Below, piece by piece: positions 44,672 through 54,724 of a stretch of DNA of 64,000 bases. Made by a program: the position numbers and the translations under genes. The notes beneath the pieces are model-generated. The model was given only the letters and a program-made list of their open reading frames with translations, made no database searches and was not told the DNA's origin. Origin of the DNA: Gymnodinialimonas ceratoperidinii (GTDB taxonomy: Bacteria > Pseudomonadota > Alphaproteobacteria > Rhodobacterales > Rhodobacteraceae); assembly GCF_019297855.1 (NCBI RefSeq), contig NZ_CP079194.1:1661501-1725500 (forward strand), in the 5' to 3' direction. Within the stretch, counting starts at the first letter, position 1. Each line of letters starts with the position of its first letter.

Positions 44672-46222
44672 TCACTCGACGCCCACCTGCACCCAACGCA
44701 GGATGAAGAAGTTGTCGGGACGTTGCGTCAGTTCGATGCCGTCGGCGACACCCCAGAGGAGGGGCTGCACGTACATCGTGTTGTAGACCGCGTCGCGCTG
44801 AACGATCGCTGCGGCCTCGTCCAGCATCGCCTGACGGGCGTCAGGGTCGATCTCGGACTGGATAAGGGGCAACAGCTCGTCGATGCGCGGGTTGGAGTAG
44901 CCCCCAAAGTTCCAGGTGCCCAGACGCTCGTTGTTGGTGTGGACAAGGAAACGCAGCGGGTGCTCGGCGTCGAAGGTGCCGGGCGACCATCCCAGAAGAT
45001 ACATGTCGAAATTGTCGGCACGCAGCTCGGGCCAGTAGTTCGACACCGGCATCGTCTCCAGCTGCGCGTTCAGGCCGACCTGCGCCAGCATCGCGACCAC
45101 GGCCTGACAGACGGCCTCGTCGTTCAGGTAACGGTCGTTGGGGCAGGACAGGTTGAACGTCGCGCCCTCGGCGCCCGCTTCGGCAATGAGGGAACGCGCG
45201 ATGTCCTGATCGTAGACGGGGCGCGCCGCGTTGGCCTCGGAGAAGCCGCGCATCGCGGGCGAGACAAGCTGGCTTGCCGCTTCCGCGTTGCCGCCCATGA
45301 TCGTCTGAAGGATCGCCGGCACGTTGATCGCATGGGCCACCGCCTGACGCACGCGCACGTCGGAGAAGATGTTCGGCTCTCCGTTGAGCAGCGTCTCGTG
45401 ATCGTGACCGTAGCCGAGCATGATGACCCGCGCTTCGATCCCCGACAGCACGTGGACGCCATCGGCGGCATTCACACGGTCGGCGTCCTGCACCGGCACC
45501 GGGTCGATCAGGTCGATGTCACCGGCGAGCAGGGCCGCAACGGCCGTGGCGGAGTTCTGGATCGGGGTGAAGATGGCTTCGGTCACATTGTGCTCGACCT
45601 CGCCCCACCAGCCGTCGAAGGGCACGAGGACCGTCTCCAGATCCGGCTGGCGCGATTGCAGCATGAATGCCGCGGTGCCGTTGACGTGGCGGGTGGCGTA
45701 GTTCTCGGAGTCGCGCGCCGGCCGTTCGGCATCGTTGGCCGCGGCCCAATCGCTGTCCATCATCATCCAGTTGGCGATGGAGTCCGGGAAAATCGGCTGC
45801 GGCGACGTGGTGAGGATGTCGACGGTGTAATCGTCCACGACCTCGACGCCGGACACCGTGGCGAACCAGCTGGAAACATCGCTGTCCTCGGAGCTTGCGC
45901 GCTCGTAGCTGAACAGCACGTCATCGGCGTTGAACGCCGCGCCGTCGTGGAAGGTCACGCCTTCACGCAGGTTGAAGCGCCAGCCTGCGCCGTCGGGCAG
46001 GGGCTCCCACGATTCAGCCAGCGCAGCCTCGATCGACATGTCACGGCCGCGACGCACGAGGCCTTCGTAAACGTTGTTGAGAAAACCCAGAACCGGGGCA
46101 GAGGATACCGCGTGGGGGTCCATCGTCTGCGGGTCTGTGGTGGCAGACCAGCGGAAGGTCTCGGCCTGCGCCGGAATGGCGGTGGCAAGCGCAAGGACGC
46201 TCGCGGTGAGAAGGCGGTTCAT
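44672..46222 (-). CDS. ABC transporter substrate-binding protein, family 5
   Basis: A 516-residue family 5 binding protein. A signal peptide (LLTASVLALATAIPAQA) is followed by TFRWSATTDPQTMDPHAV, LAESWEPLPDGAGWRFNLREGVTFHDGAAFNADDV, VRQAVAHAINV and CPNDRYLNDEAVCQAVVAMLAQVG. Family members bind peptides, nickel or similar; the substrate cannot be told. It heads the importer unit. The second binding protein at 47063 is clearly paralogous (shared IFTPIQN.AT and CPNDRYxNDE segments). Confidence 0.92.
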   Translation of the reverse strand: MNRLLTASVLALATAIPAQAETFRWSATTDPQTMDPHAVSSAPVLGFLNNVYEGLVRRGRDMSIEAALAESWEPLPDGAGWRFNLREGVTFHDGAAFNADDVLFSYERASSEDSDVSSWFATVSGVEVVDDYTVDILTTSPQPIFPDSIANWMMMDSDWAAANDAERPARDSENYATRHVNGTAAFMLQSRQPDLETVLVPFDGWWGEVEHNVTEAIFTPIQNSATAVAALLAGDIDLIDPVPVQDADRVNAADGVHVLSGIEARVIMLGYGHDHETLLNGEPNIFSDVRVRQAVAHAINVPAILQTIMGGNAEAASQLVSPAMRGFSEANAARPVYDQDIARSLIAEAGAEGATFNLSCPNDRYLNDEAVCQAVVAMLAQVGLNAQLETMPVSNYWPELRADNFDMYLLGWSPGTFDAEHPLRFLVHTNNERLGTWNFGGYSNPRIDELLPLIQSEIDPDARQAMLDEAAAIVQRDAVYNTMYVQPLLWGVADGIELTQRPDNFFILRWVQVGVE

Positions 46223-46448
46223 GAATGTCTCTCCCCAGAGGTAGGTTGTATCTGCGCCGTAGGGGCGCTTATCGGTCGACAGGGTGGCGTATTGTCATTT
46301 CCAGCGCGAGGGGCGAGAGGATCACGAAGTTGTGAAACTTCGCAAGTCTAAAGTGCGGCGCGGCCGGCCGAGGCGCGCGCCAAGCGCCTGCGTTTGCAGA
46401 CTCTGAGCGATGATACCAGAGGCGCCATCTCCTGAAGTTGCGCGGAGG

Positions 46449-46886
46449 TTAGCTGTGCACCGTCAGGCAGGAACACTCCGCCCCGCGTGAGACTTTCTGG
46501 CTGACCGAGCCGAGGAACAGGCTGGCCACGGACCCAAGACCGCGCCGTCCCATGACGATCAGATCGGCATCATTGAGCTTCGCGGTATTGAGAACGTCAT
46601 CGGCAGGATCGTCATCACCAATGGTCGTGCTGGATACGGTCAGGCCCGCCTCGGAGATTTTCGTGGTCGCGGCATCGATGACCGCCTGGCCGGCCGCCTT
46701 GATCTGTTCGGGCGTGATCGGCAGGTCGACAACCGTGTAACCCACGGCGACCGAGGTCGTCTCGACCTGTGGCGAATGGATCAGATGCAGCTCGGCCCCG
46801 AAGGTCTTGGCGAGTCCACAAGCGGTTTCAAGCGCGTTGTTGGCGGCGTCCGAGCCGTCAATCGCGACGACGATGGAAGTGAACAT
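46449..46886 (-). CDS. universal stress protein, UspA family
   Basis: A 145-residue UspA protein: MFTSIVVAIDGSDAANNALETACGLA, the ATP-binding MGRRGLGSVASLFLGSVSQKV motif and the closing CLTVHS. A perfect FNR-type box lies about 70 bases before the ATG, so induction under oxygen limitation is likely. It sits between two ABC binding-protein genes on the same strand, but the terminator after the upstream one isolates it. Confidence 0.93.
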   Translation of the reverse strand: MFTSIVVAIDGSDAANNALETACGLAKTFGAELHLIHSPQVETTSVAVGYTVVDLPITPEQIKAAGQAVIDAATTKISEAGLTVSSTTIGDDDPADDVLNTAKLNDADLIVMGRRGLGSVASLFLGSVSQKVSRGAECSCLTVHS

Positions 46887-46956
46887 GGGGGCAGTCCTTT
46901 CAATGGGTCACGCGGGTTCGTGCCTGTGACCCTGCCAGAAGCATCGCGCTTCTGCA

Positions 46957-46970
46957 TTGATCCTGATCAA
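46957..46970. promoter_or_regulatory. FNR/FnrL box upstream of uspA
   Basis: TTGATCCTGATCAA, a perfect match to the FNR consensus TTGAT-N4-ATCAA. The 3' end is about 70 bases before the uspA start, a usual activator distance. Only one other copy of this exact sequence was noticed in the window (50136-50149). Confidence 0.75.
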
Positions 46971-46990
46971 CCGCCGCAGGCTCCGGCAGG

Positions 46991-47024
46991 AAAAAGCCTG
47001 TCCGGAGGCAACTCCGGACAGGCT
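46991..47024 (-). terminator. intrinsic terminator after the second binding-protein gene
   Basis: Perfect 12-bp stem with arms AGCCTGTCCGGA (46995-47006) and TCCGGACAGGCT (47013-47024), followed on the minus strand by five T. It ends the 47063-48652 gene. Confidence 0.9.
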
Positions 47025-47062
47025 CTGAGATTTCAGCAGGTTAACGGTGTTAACCTTCAGGT

Positions 47063-48652
47063 TCAGTTCAGTTCGAAATATTTGAACTTCACCTGATCGT
47101 CGGCATCCACGAGCGTGGACCACGCGTCCGAGATGCCCCAGTTCAGGACCTGGTTGTGGATCGGCAGGTAGATCAACTGCTCTTCCGCCATCTCGAACAG
47201 GCCGGCGATGGTCGCGTCGCGCGCTTCGAGATCGGTCTCCGACGACAGGGAAACGATCATCTCATCCATCGCGGGATCCGAGAAACCGGTTCCGTTCCAG
47301 CTGCCACGCTCGTCCGTGCGGGTGTGGTAGAGGAAGTTGAAGATATACTCCGCGTCATAGGTCGGCACGCCCCAACCGAGCATGTAGAAGTCGGTTTCGC
47401 CGTTGGCGATCAGCGGGAAATGCTGCGCGCGGGGCAGGGCGGAGAGGTTCACCGAGATGCCGATCTGGGCGAGCATGCCCACCGTCGCCTGACAGATCGA
47501 CTCGTCGTTGACATAGCGATCGTTCGGGCAATCGAGCTGGATCGAGAAGCCATCGGAATAGCCGGCCTCGTCCATCAGGGCCTGCGCCGCTTCCACGTCA
47601 TAGGCGGGATATGCGTCCAGTTCTTCGGTCCAGCCGTGTACCGGCGGAGGCGAAATCACGCCCGCGGGTGCCGACTGGCCACGCATCACGACCTGCTGGA
47701 TCGCCTCGCGGTTGATCGCGATGTCCATCGCCTGACGCACACGCGGATCGGCGAGGGGGTTGGCGCCCTCCACATCGTCCCGCTCCAGATCATCGGCGCC
47801 GACGTTCATGCCGAAGAAGATGACCCGGTTCTGCGGTCCGGTGCCAAGGCCGATGCCGTCTGCCGCTTCCACGCGCTCCAGATCCTGCACCGGCACGTCC
47901 TGCACGAAGTCCACTTCGCCACCGAGGAAGGCGGCAAGACGCGTGGCGGGGTTCTGGATCGGGGTGAAGATGATCTCGGTCACGTCCATCGGGAACATGT
48001 CCATGCCCCAGTACTCGGGGTTCTGGCTCAGGACGGTTTCAACATCCGCCTCACGGCTCTCCAGCACGAAGGCGCCGGTGCCGTTGACGTTGCGCGCCGC
48101 GAAGGTGTCTTCGCCGGCGGCGTAATCCTGCACGTTCTCGGCGCCGTTCTCGACCGACCAACCCTCGTCCATCATCATGATGTTGGTGAGGTTGTTGGGC
48201 AGGAGCGGGTTCGGACCCTCGGTTTCAATCTCGACGGTGTAATCGCCGGTCGCGCGAACATCGACCACGCCCGAGAGCAGTTCCTTGAAGTTCGAGGTCT
48301 CCTGCATGGCGCGGTTCAGGCTGAAGACCACGTCGGAGGCATCAAAAGTTTCGCCGCCGTGGAAGGTCACGCCTTCGCGGATCTGGAACACCCAGACGTT
48401 AGGGTTCTCTTCGCTCGGCTCCCATGAGGTGGCCAGGGCGGGCTCCATCTCACCGGCCATGTTGCGGACGATCAGCGGGTCGTAGATCTGGTGCATCAGG
48501 GTCGTGGTCGGCCCTTCGTTCTGGCTGTGCGGGTCCAGTGTCAGCGCCTCGGAGGCACGCGTCCAGCGCAGGGTTTCAGCCGAAAGCGACGTGGCCGTGA
48601 TGGCAGTCGTCGCCAGCAACGCCGCGCCAAGCGCGAACATTCGATGGGTCAT
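47063..48652 (-). CDS. second ABC substrate-binding protein, family 5 (paralogue)
   Basis: A 529-residue family 5 binding protein with signal peptide (MFALGAALLATTAITATSLSA). TLRWTRASEALTLDPHSQNEG, LATSWEPSEENPNVWVFQIREGVTFHGG and CPNDRYVNDESICQATVGML match the family and the paralogue at 44672. GGGAGA seven bases before the ATG supports the start. It has its own terminator and no permeases, so it may share the importer encoded downstream and widen its substrate range. Confidence 0.92.
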   Translation of the reverse strand: MTHRMFALGAALLATTAITATSLSAETLRWTRASEALTLDPHSQNEGPTTTLMHQIYDPLIVRNMAGEMEPALATSWEPSEENPNVWVFQIREGVTFHGGETFDASDVVFSLNRAMQETSNFKELLSGVVDVRATGDYTVEIETEGPNPLLPNNLTNIMMMDEGWSVENGAENVQDYAAGEDTFAARNVNGTGAFVLESREADVETVLSQNPEYWGMDMFPMDVTEIIFTPIQNPATRLAAFLGGEVDFVQDVPVQDLERVEAADGIGLGTGPQNRVIFFGMNVGADDLERDDVEGANPLADPRVRQAMDIAINREAIQQVVMRGQSAPAGVISPPPVHGWTEELDAYPAYDVEAAQALMDEAGYSDGFSIQLDCPNDRYVNDESICQATVGMLAQIGISVNLSALPRAQHFPLIANGETDFYMLGWGVPTYDAEYIFNFLYHTRTDERGSWNGTGFSDPAMDEMIVSLSSETDLEARDATIAGLFEMAEEQLIYLPIHNQVLNWGISDAWSTLVDADDQVKFKYFELN

Positions 48653-48815
48653 AAGGGGTCTCCCGGTTGGTTATCTTGTATTAGCTGACGGTCGTTGCCG
48701 TCGAAAGGAGACTATTGGCGTCGCACGCGTATTGTCCAGTTCAAGAACGACACGGGCGTGACCGGCTGGCGCAAGGTTAACGTGGCGGGCGATTGCTGGC
48801 GACGGACCGCAGCCC

Positions 48816-49598
48816 TCAGGCGGCCAGCTCGATCCAGACGGGAACATGGTCCGACGGCTTCTCACGTCCCCGGACTTCCTTCTCGATCCAGCAATCTTGC
48901 AGAAGATCGGCAGCCTCGGCGCTCAGAAGGTGGTGATCGATCCGGATGCCATCATTCCGGTTCCAAGCACCGGCCTGATAATCCCAGAACGAATACATGC
49001 CCGGCGCCTGATTGCAGGCGCGAAACGCTTCCGTGAAGCCGAGGTTCAACAGCCGCCGGAAGGCCGCGCGGCTCTCGGGGCGGGCCAGCGCATCTTCGCG
49101 CCAAGCCTCCGGGCGGGCGGCGTCTTCGTCTTGCGGGATGATGTTGTAATCGCCGGCCATCACCACCGGCATCTCGCTGGCCAGCAGCATCTCGGCATGG
49201 ATGTGCATGCGTGCCATCCACGCCAGCTTGTAGTCGTATTTCGGCCCCGGCACCGGGTTTCCGTTCGGCAGATACAGACCGCAGACCCGCACTGCCTCGC
49301 TATCCCCGATCACCGTCGCCTCGATCCAGCGCGCCTGTTCGTCGCTGTCATCGCCCGGCAGCCCGCGGCGCACATCCTCGAGGGGCAGGCGCGAAAGGAT
49401 CGCGACCCCGTTGAAGCCCTTCTGGCCGTGGGTCTCGACCGTGTAGCCTCGGTCCTCGAACAACTCTCGGGGGAAGCCCTCATCGACGGATTTGATCTCC
49501 TGCAACAGGGCCACGTCGGGTTTTGCCTCATCCAGCCAGTCGGTCAGCGCGTTGATGCGCGCTTTCACGCCGTTGATATTGAATGTTGCGATCCGCAT
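48816..49598 (-). CDS. xthA: exodeoxyribonuclease III
   Basis: A 260-residue AP endonuclease/exonuclease: MRIATFNINGVKARI, the metal Glu in ALLQEIKSVDEGF, YLPNGNPVPGPKYDYKLAWM, the active-site MAGDYNIIPQDEDA and the closing RIDHHLLS and KPSDHVPVWIEL. It repairs abasic and 3'-blocked DNA ends. A stand-alone housekeeping gene. Confidence 0.95.
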   Translation of the reverse strand: MRIATFNINGVKARINALTDWLDEAKPDVALLQEIKSVDEGFPRELFEDRGYTVETHGQKGFNGVAILSRLPLEDVRRGLPGDDSDEQARWIEATVIGDSEAVRVCGLYLPNGNPVPGPKYDYKLAWMARMHIHAEMLLASEMPVVMAGDYNIIPQDEDAARPEAWREDALARPESRAAFRRLLNLGFTEAFRACNQAPGMYSFWDYQAGAWNRNDGIRIDHHLLSAEAADLLQDCWIEKEVRGREKPSDHVPVWIELAA

Positions 49599-49692
49599 CG
49601 GCCGAGTTCCTTGCTTGGGCGCCGCCGGAGGAGGCCGCGTCCGCCCGTTTTGCCCCTTTGCCGCGCGCTTGCCAAGCGGAGCTTTGCGGCCC

Positions 49693-50079
49693 TCAGTCCT
49701 CGGCCCGCTCTTCCGCCAGCCATGCCGCCGCGCTGGCTTCGTCGCTGAAGTTTCGGATCTCCAGACCGGGGATCAGGGCCGATTCCACCATTGCCGCCGA
49801 GCGGAAGAACTGGTTGTGGCTAACAAAGGCCACGCGGTCGATCTGCTGGACCATGTGCATCAGTTGCGGCCAGTGGCGCAGCTCCACCCCGATCGCGCCG
49901 AGGCTTGGCCAGGCCGCGCCCTGATCGACCATCATCAGATCGCCGTGCGCCATGCCGTCCATCTCCAGCGTGAGCGCCTGCAACCCGGCCTCCATCGCCA
50001 CGGCGTCCAGCGCGCCCGCCATCGTGATCCGCAAGGAATTGGGGCCGGTCCGCTCTACATTGAAATGCGCTTCGGTCAT
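49693..50079 (-). CDS. SpoIIAA-like (STAS/SEC14) protein
   Basis: A 128-residue protein of the SpoIIAA-like family: NSLRITMAGALDAVAMEAGLQAL, LMMVDQGAAWPSLGAIGVELRHWPQL and IDRVAFVSHNQFFRSAAMVESALIPGLEIRNFSDEASAAAWLAE. Function is not established. The start at 50079 (MTEAHFNV) is preferred; an FNR box lies 57 bases upstream. Divergent from the nitronate monooxygenase, with which it may share regulation. Confidence 0.78.
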   Translation of the reverse strand: MTEAHFNVERTGPNSLRITMAGALDAVAMEAGLQALTLEMDGMAHGDLMMVDQGAAWPSLGAIGVELRHWPQLMHMVQQIDRVAFVSHNQFFRSAAMVESALIPGLEIRNFSDEASAAAWLAEERAED

Positions 50080-50135
50080 CGTGGTCTCCTTTGCGTTGGA
50101 CAGGTTTACTATGCCACAACGCGGCGCAGCGCGCA

Positions 50136-50149
50136 TTGATCCTGATCAA
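50136..50149. promoter_or_regulatory. FNR/FnrL box between the SpoIIAA-like and monooxygenase genes
   Basis: TTGATCCTGATCAA, identical to the uspA box. It is 57 bases from the left start and 76 from the right start, so it could act on either or both. Confidence 0.75.
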
Positions 50150-50224
50150 CGCAGATGTTGTGACGGAGCGTTCTTCTTGCCCATCCCAAAGCACCGCGCT
50201 AGCGTCGGCGCGAGGGAGGCCCAC

Positions 50225-51205
50225 ATGCCAAATAAAAGAGAATTGCCAAGCGTTTTTAAGGGGTTGCGTCTGCCAGTCGTGGGCAGCCCCCTGTTTATCG
50301 TGTCAAACCCCGAACTGGTGATCGCGCAGTGCTGCGCGGGCATCGTCGGATCGTTTCCAGCGCTCAACGCGCGGGAGAAGGACGGAGACCCGATCGCGCT
50401 TGAGGCATGGCTGAAGCAGATCACCGAAGCCCTCGACGCCTGGAACCAGGCAAACCCCGACAAGCCGGCCGCGCCCTATGCGGTCAACCAGATCGTGCAT
50501 CGGTCGAACACACGGCTGGAGCGCGACCTCGAAATCTGCGCCCGCTGGAACGTGCCGATCTGGATCACCTCCCTCGGGGCGCGGGAAGAGGTGAACGATG
50601 CGGCGCATTCCTGTGGCGGCATAGCGTTGCACGATATCATTAATAATACGTTCGCAAAGAAGGCGATCTCGAAGGGGGCCGATGGCCTCATCGCCGTGGC
50701 TGCCGGGGCAGGGGGGCACGCGGGGCCGCAATCGCCTTTCGCGCTGGTGCAGGAAATCCGCGAGTGGTTCGACGGACCCCTGTTGTTGTCGGGCTCCATC
50801 GCCACCGGCGGCGCAGTGCTGGCCGCGCAAGCGATGGGCGCGGATCTGGCCTACATCGGCTCGCCCTTCATCGCGACGAACGAGGCAAACGCCATGCCGG
50901 CCTACAAACAGATGATCGCGGATTCGGGGGCCGAGGATATCGTCCTCTCCTCCTTGTTCACCGGCATCTCGGGCAACTACCTCAAGCCCTCGATCGCCGC
51001 CGCCGGAATGGACCCCGATGCGCTGGAATCCGCGGACGCAAAGTCGATGAGCTTTGCCGAAGGCAGCTCGAAGCCAAAAGCCTGGAGTCAGGTTTGGGGC
51101 GCCGGCCAAGGGATCGGTGCCGTGAAGTCAGTCGGCCCCGCCCGCGCGCTTGTGGATAAACTGGACCGAGAGTACCGCGAGGCACGGAGCGCTCTCTGTA
51201 GCTGA
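50225..51205 (+). CDS. nitronate monooxygenase family enzyme
   Basis: A 326-residue FMN enzyme of the 2-nitropropane dioxygenase family: LPVVGSPLFIVSNPELVIAQCCAGIVGSFPALNAR, the GLIAVAAGAGGHAGP motif with the likely catalytic His, and LLLSGSIATGGAVLAAQAMGADLAYIGSPFIAT for FMN phosphate binding. It oxidises alkyl nitronates in the family. GGGAGG upstream supports ATG 50225. Confidence 0.88.
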   Translation: MPNKRELPSVFKGLRLPVVGSPLFIVSNPELVIAQCCAGIVGSFPALNAREKDGDPIALEAWLKQITEALDAWNQANPDKPAAPYAVNQIVHRSNTRLERDLEICARWNVPIWITSLGAREEVNDAAHSCGGIALHDIINNTFAKKAISKGADGLIAVAAGAGGHAGPQSPFALVQEIREWFDGPLLLSGSIATGGAVLAAQAMGADLAYIGSPFIATNEANAMPAYKQMIADSGAEDIVLSSLFTGISGNYLKPSIAAAGMDPDALESADAKSMSFAEGSSKPKAWSQVWGAGQGIGAVKSVGPARALVDKLDREYREARSALCS

Positions 51206-51489
51206 GGTGCGACGGGGAACCGGGTTCCAGACTATTTGCAACGTCTGAACACAAACGCACGCGGTGTTATCCCCAGTTTGCTTGCTGATTTGCAACATCT
51301 TCAACCGAACCGTCTTGATCCCACAGCCTGCGGGATCAGGTCGCGACCCTCGGCGTGCCGTAGCACCACTCCCGCTCGTATGACCAAAGGATTGGCCAAG
51401 CGGCGCGAATTCGATGGATGGTGCCCTTGCAGCGCCCCAGAGCGAGACATAGACTCCGACGGTACAGATATTCTGATAAGGCAGGCGAG

Positions 51490-52113
51490 ATGCACGATCC
51501 GGTAGACTACTTTGAAAATAACCTCGTCCCCATGGTGGTTGAACAGACCAGCCGGGGTGAGCGCGCCTACGACATTTTCTCGCGCCTTCTGAAGGAGCGG
51601 ATCATCTTCGTGAACGGCCCCGTGCATGACGGCATGTCGAGCCTGATCGTCGCGCAGCTCCTGCACCTCGAGGCGGAGAATCCCTCCAAGGAAATCTCCA
51701 TGTACATCAACTCCCCCGGCGGCTCCGTCGTGGCGGGGATGAGCATCTACGACACGATGCAGTATATCCGGCCCAAGGTTTCGACCCTGGTCTGCGGCAT
51801 GGCAGCGTCGATGGGCTCGGTCATCGCCGTGGGTGGTGAGAAGGGCATGCGTTACGCCTTGCCGAACGCCGAGTTCCTCGTGCATCAGCCTTCCGGCGGC
51901 GCGCGCGGTACGGCGTCTGACATCCTGATCAGCGCCAAATCGATCGAAGCCACGCGGGAGCGGCTCTATAAACTGTATGTTAAGCATACTGGGCAAGACT
52001 ATGACACGATCCAGCGCGCCTTGGACCGTGACACATGGATGACCCCGGAAGAGGCCCTCAAATGGGGCCATGTCGACGAGATCGTCGAGAAGCGCGGCGG
52101 AGACGCTGACTGA
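51490..52113 (+). CDS. clpP: ATP-dependent Clp protease proteolytic subunit
   Basis: A 207-residue ClpP. The catalytic triad is visible: Ser107 in GMAASMGS, His132 in FLVHQPSGG, Asp181 in [28 protein letters not shown] forms the handle-side strand. ClpP partners the ClpX encoded next. The start at 51490 ([11 protein letters not shown]) is the family N-terminus; the frame is open upstream but not conserved-looking. A 284-base leader precedes it. Confidence 0.97.
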   Translation: MHDPVDYFENNLVPMVVEQTSRGERAYDIFSRLLKERIIFVNGPVHDGMSSLIVAQLLHLEAENPSKEISMYINSPGGSVVAGMSIYDTMQYIRPKVSTLVCGMAASMGSVIAVGGEKGMRYALPNAEFLVHQPSGGARGTASDILISAKSIEATRERLYKLYVKHTGQDYDTIQRALDRDTWMTPEEALKWGHVDEIVEKRGGDAD

Positions 52114-52127
52114 GCCCGGACCTGATG

Positions 52128-52156
52128 CGCGGCGGCCCGCTAATCGGGGCGCCGCG
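52128..52156 (+). other. hairpin between clpP and clpX
   Basis: Arms CGCGGCGGCCC (52128-52138) and GGGGCGCCGCG (52146-52156) pair with one mismatch around a 7-base loop. No U tract follows, so it may partly separate clpP and clpX expression or protect the clpP message. Confidence 0.45.
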
Positions 52157-52279
52157 AAAGGTCTTGGGAATTTGCGATTGTGACCGGGGCATGCCTGTTC
52201 TAGGTTTGGTGAAAATCCGGTAATATGACTGGTGTTTGCGGCCCTCTCGCCGCGTGAGGGCCCGCGTAAGGTGGATGAT

Positions 52280-53545
<1,266 letters not shown>

Positions 53546-53568
53546 GCCATTCAACTCGCGACGAAATG

Positions 53569-53601
53569 ATCCCGGCTCCTGACGCAGGAGCCGGGATTTT
53601 T
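53569..53601 (+). terminator. intrinsic terminator after clpX
   Basis: Perfect 12-bp stem, arms ATCCCGGCTCCT (53569-53580) and AGGAGCCGGGAT (53586-53597), five-base loop, then a T run. Confidence 0.92.
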
Positions 53602-53639
53602 CATGTGGTCATCCGTTGGATTGCGGCGCATAGGCCCCG

Positions 53640-54635
53640 TTAACGCAGCCAAAGCTTCTCGCGTTTGAGGGTGTTCCGGATCTGCTGCTCGCGCCGCGGC
53701 AGGTTCTCACGGTCGAACAACGCGCGCGCCTTGTCGCCTTTGCCTTGGAAGATCATCCGACGCATCGGCTCGTAAGGCTTGAGCACCTTCTTGATCTTGT
53801 TAGGCGCTGCGACCGCCTCCAGCGTGTCAACGACGTGCTGGCTCTCTCGCGCATAAAGCAGCGGCAAGACCCTGTAATGACAAGACGTTTTCCCATCGAG
53901 CCATCCCGGTTCGAGCGCCTCGCGACCGCCTCCGAAGGAATGAATGACAAGGGGCAATGCGATCTGGTCGAGCCACGGATCAAGGGTCTGGCACACCAGC
54001 TCCGGCGGCCCCTCATCGCGGATACGCACGGCGTATTCGGTAAAGCGTTCGCCGAACGCGTGCGGGCAGGAATAGTAGAAGAATCCGGCGTTGAAATAGA
54101 GGTAGCGGCGCCAGTATTCATCGGGGTGCGAGGTATCCAGCGACGACGCGAAATCGAGCCCGAACATGTCGTAGAGCGACTTCCACGTCGCCGTGTAGCC
54201 GGGGCCGTAAAGCTCGATCTTCGGCCAGGTCCCTTCGACCCGGCGCGAGGCGCTCGGCCTCGTGAAGTCGAAGGGCACCTCCATGAGGTCGCCGGTAATC
54301 AGCGTGTCGGTATCGAAGAAGACGAAGGGCTCACCTTTCGGCAAGGCCTTGAGCGCTTCGATCTTGTTGCCGTAGGGATAGGCCTCTCCGAAGTGCTTGT
54401 TTTCGAACGGGATGATCTCCGCGCCAAGCTCCGCCAGTGCGTTGCGGACAGCATTATCCGCCATGCGGGGGTCTTTCGACCACCGCGGTCCCGGTTGCGG
54501 CTCGGCAACGTATAGCTTGCCCGGAAACTCAGGGTTCGCCGCGCGGAAAGACGCCGCGAAGAGCACGGCTTCGTATTGCAAACGGCCGTTCTGGCCCACG
54601 GTCATCACGTTGAAGGGGGTCGCTTTGCGCGCCAT
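53640..54635 (-). CDS. glycosyltransferase-like (GT-A fold) hypothetical protein
   Basis: A 331-residue soluble protein. PFNVMTVGQNGRLQYEAVLFAASFRAANPEFPGKLYVAEP and GEPFVFFDTDTLITGDLMEV give the Rossmann-like strand and D-x-D motif of GT-A enzymes; YLYFNAGFFYYSCPHAFGE follows in the usual acceptor-site region. Donor and acceptor are unknown. The start at 54635 (MARKATPF) is preferred. Lone gene between clpX and the flavoprotein. Confidence 0.65.
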   Translation of the reverse strand: MARKATPFNVMTVGQNGRLQYEAVLFAASFRAANPEFPGKLYVAEPQPGPRWSKDPRMADNAVRNALAELGAEIIPFENKHFGEAYPYGNKIEALKALPKGEPFVFFDTDTLITGDLMEVPFDFTRPSASRRVEGTWPKIELYGPGYTATWKSLYDMFGLDFASSLDTSHPDEYWRRYLYFNAGFFYYSCPHAFGERFTEYAVRIRDEGPPELVCQTLDPWLDQIALPLVIHSFGGGREALEPGWLDGKTSCHYRVLPLLYARESQHVVDTLEAVAAPNKIKKVLKPYEPMRRMIFQGKGDKARALFDRENLPRREQQIRNTLKREKLWLR

Positions 54636-54724
54636 GCATCTGTCCCGCTGCTCGGCCAATTGTTTTGCCCGAGTATAGCGGGAAAAGCCTCCGCAGGTCA
54701 CGGGGTTAGTGGCGCCACGTCATC

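Noticed and set aside
44723..46351. Plus-strand frame of about 540 codons opposite the binding-protein gene
   Set aside because: Shadow of a clear family 5 binding protein; Arg/His/Val-rich with no motifs.
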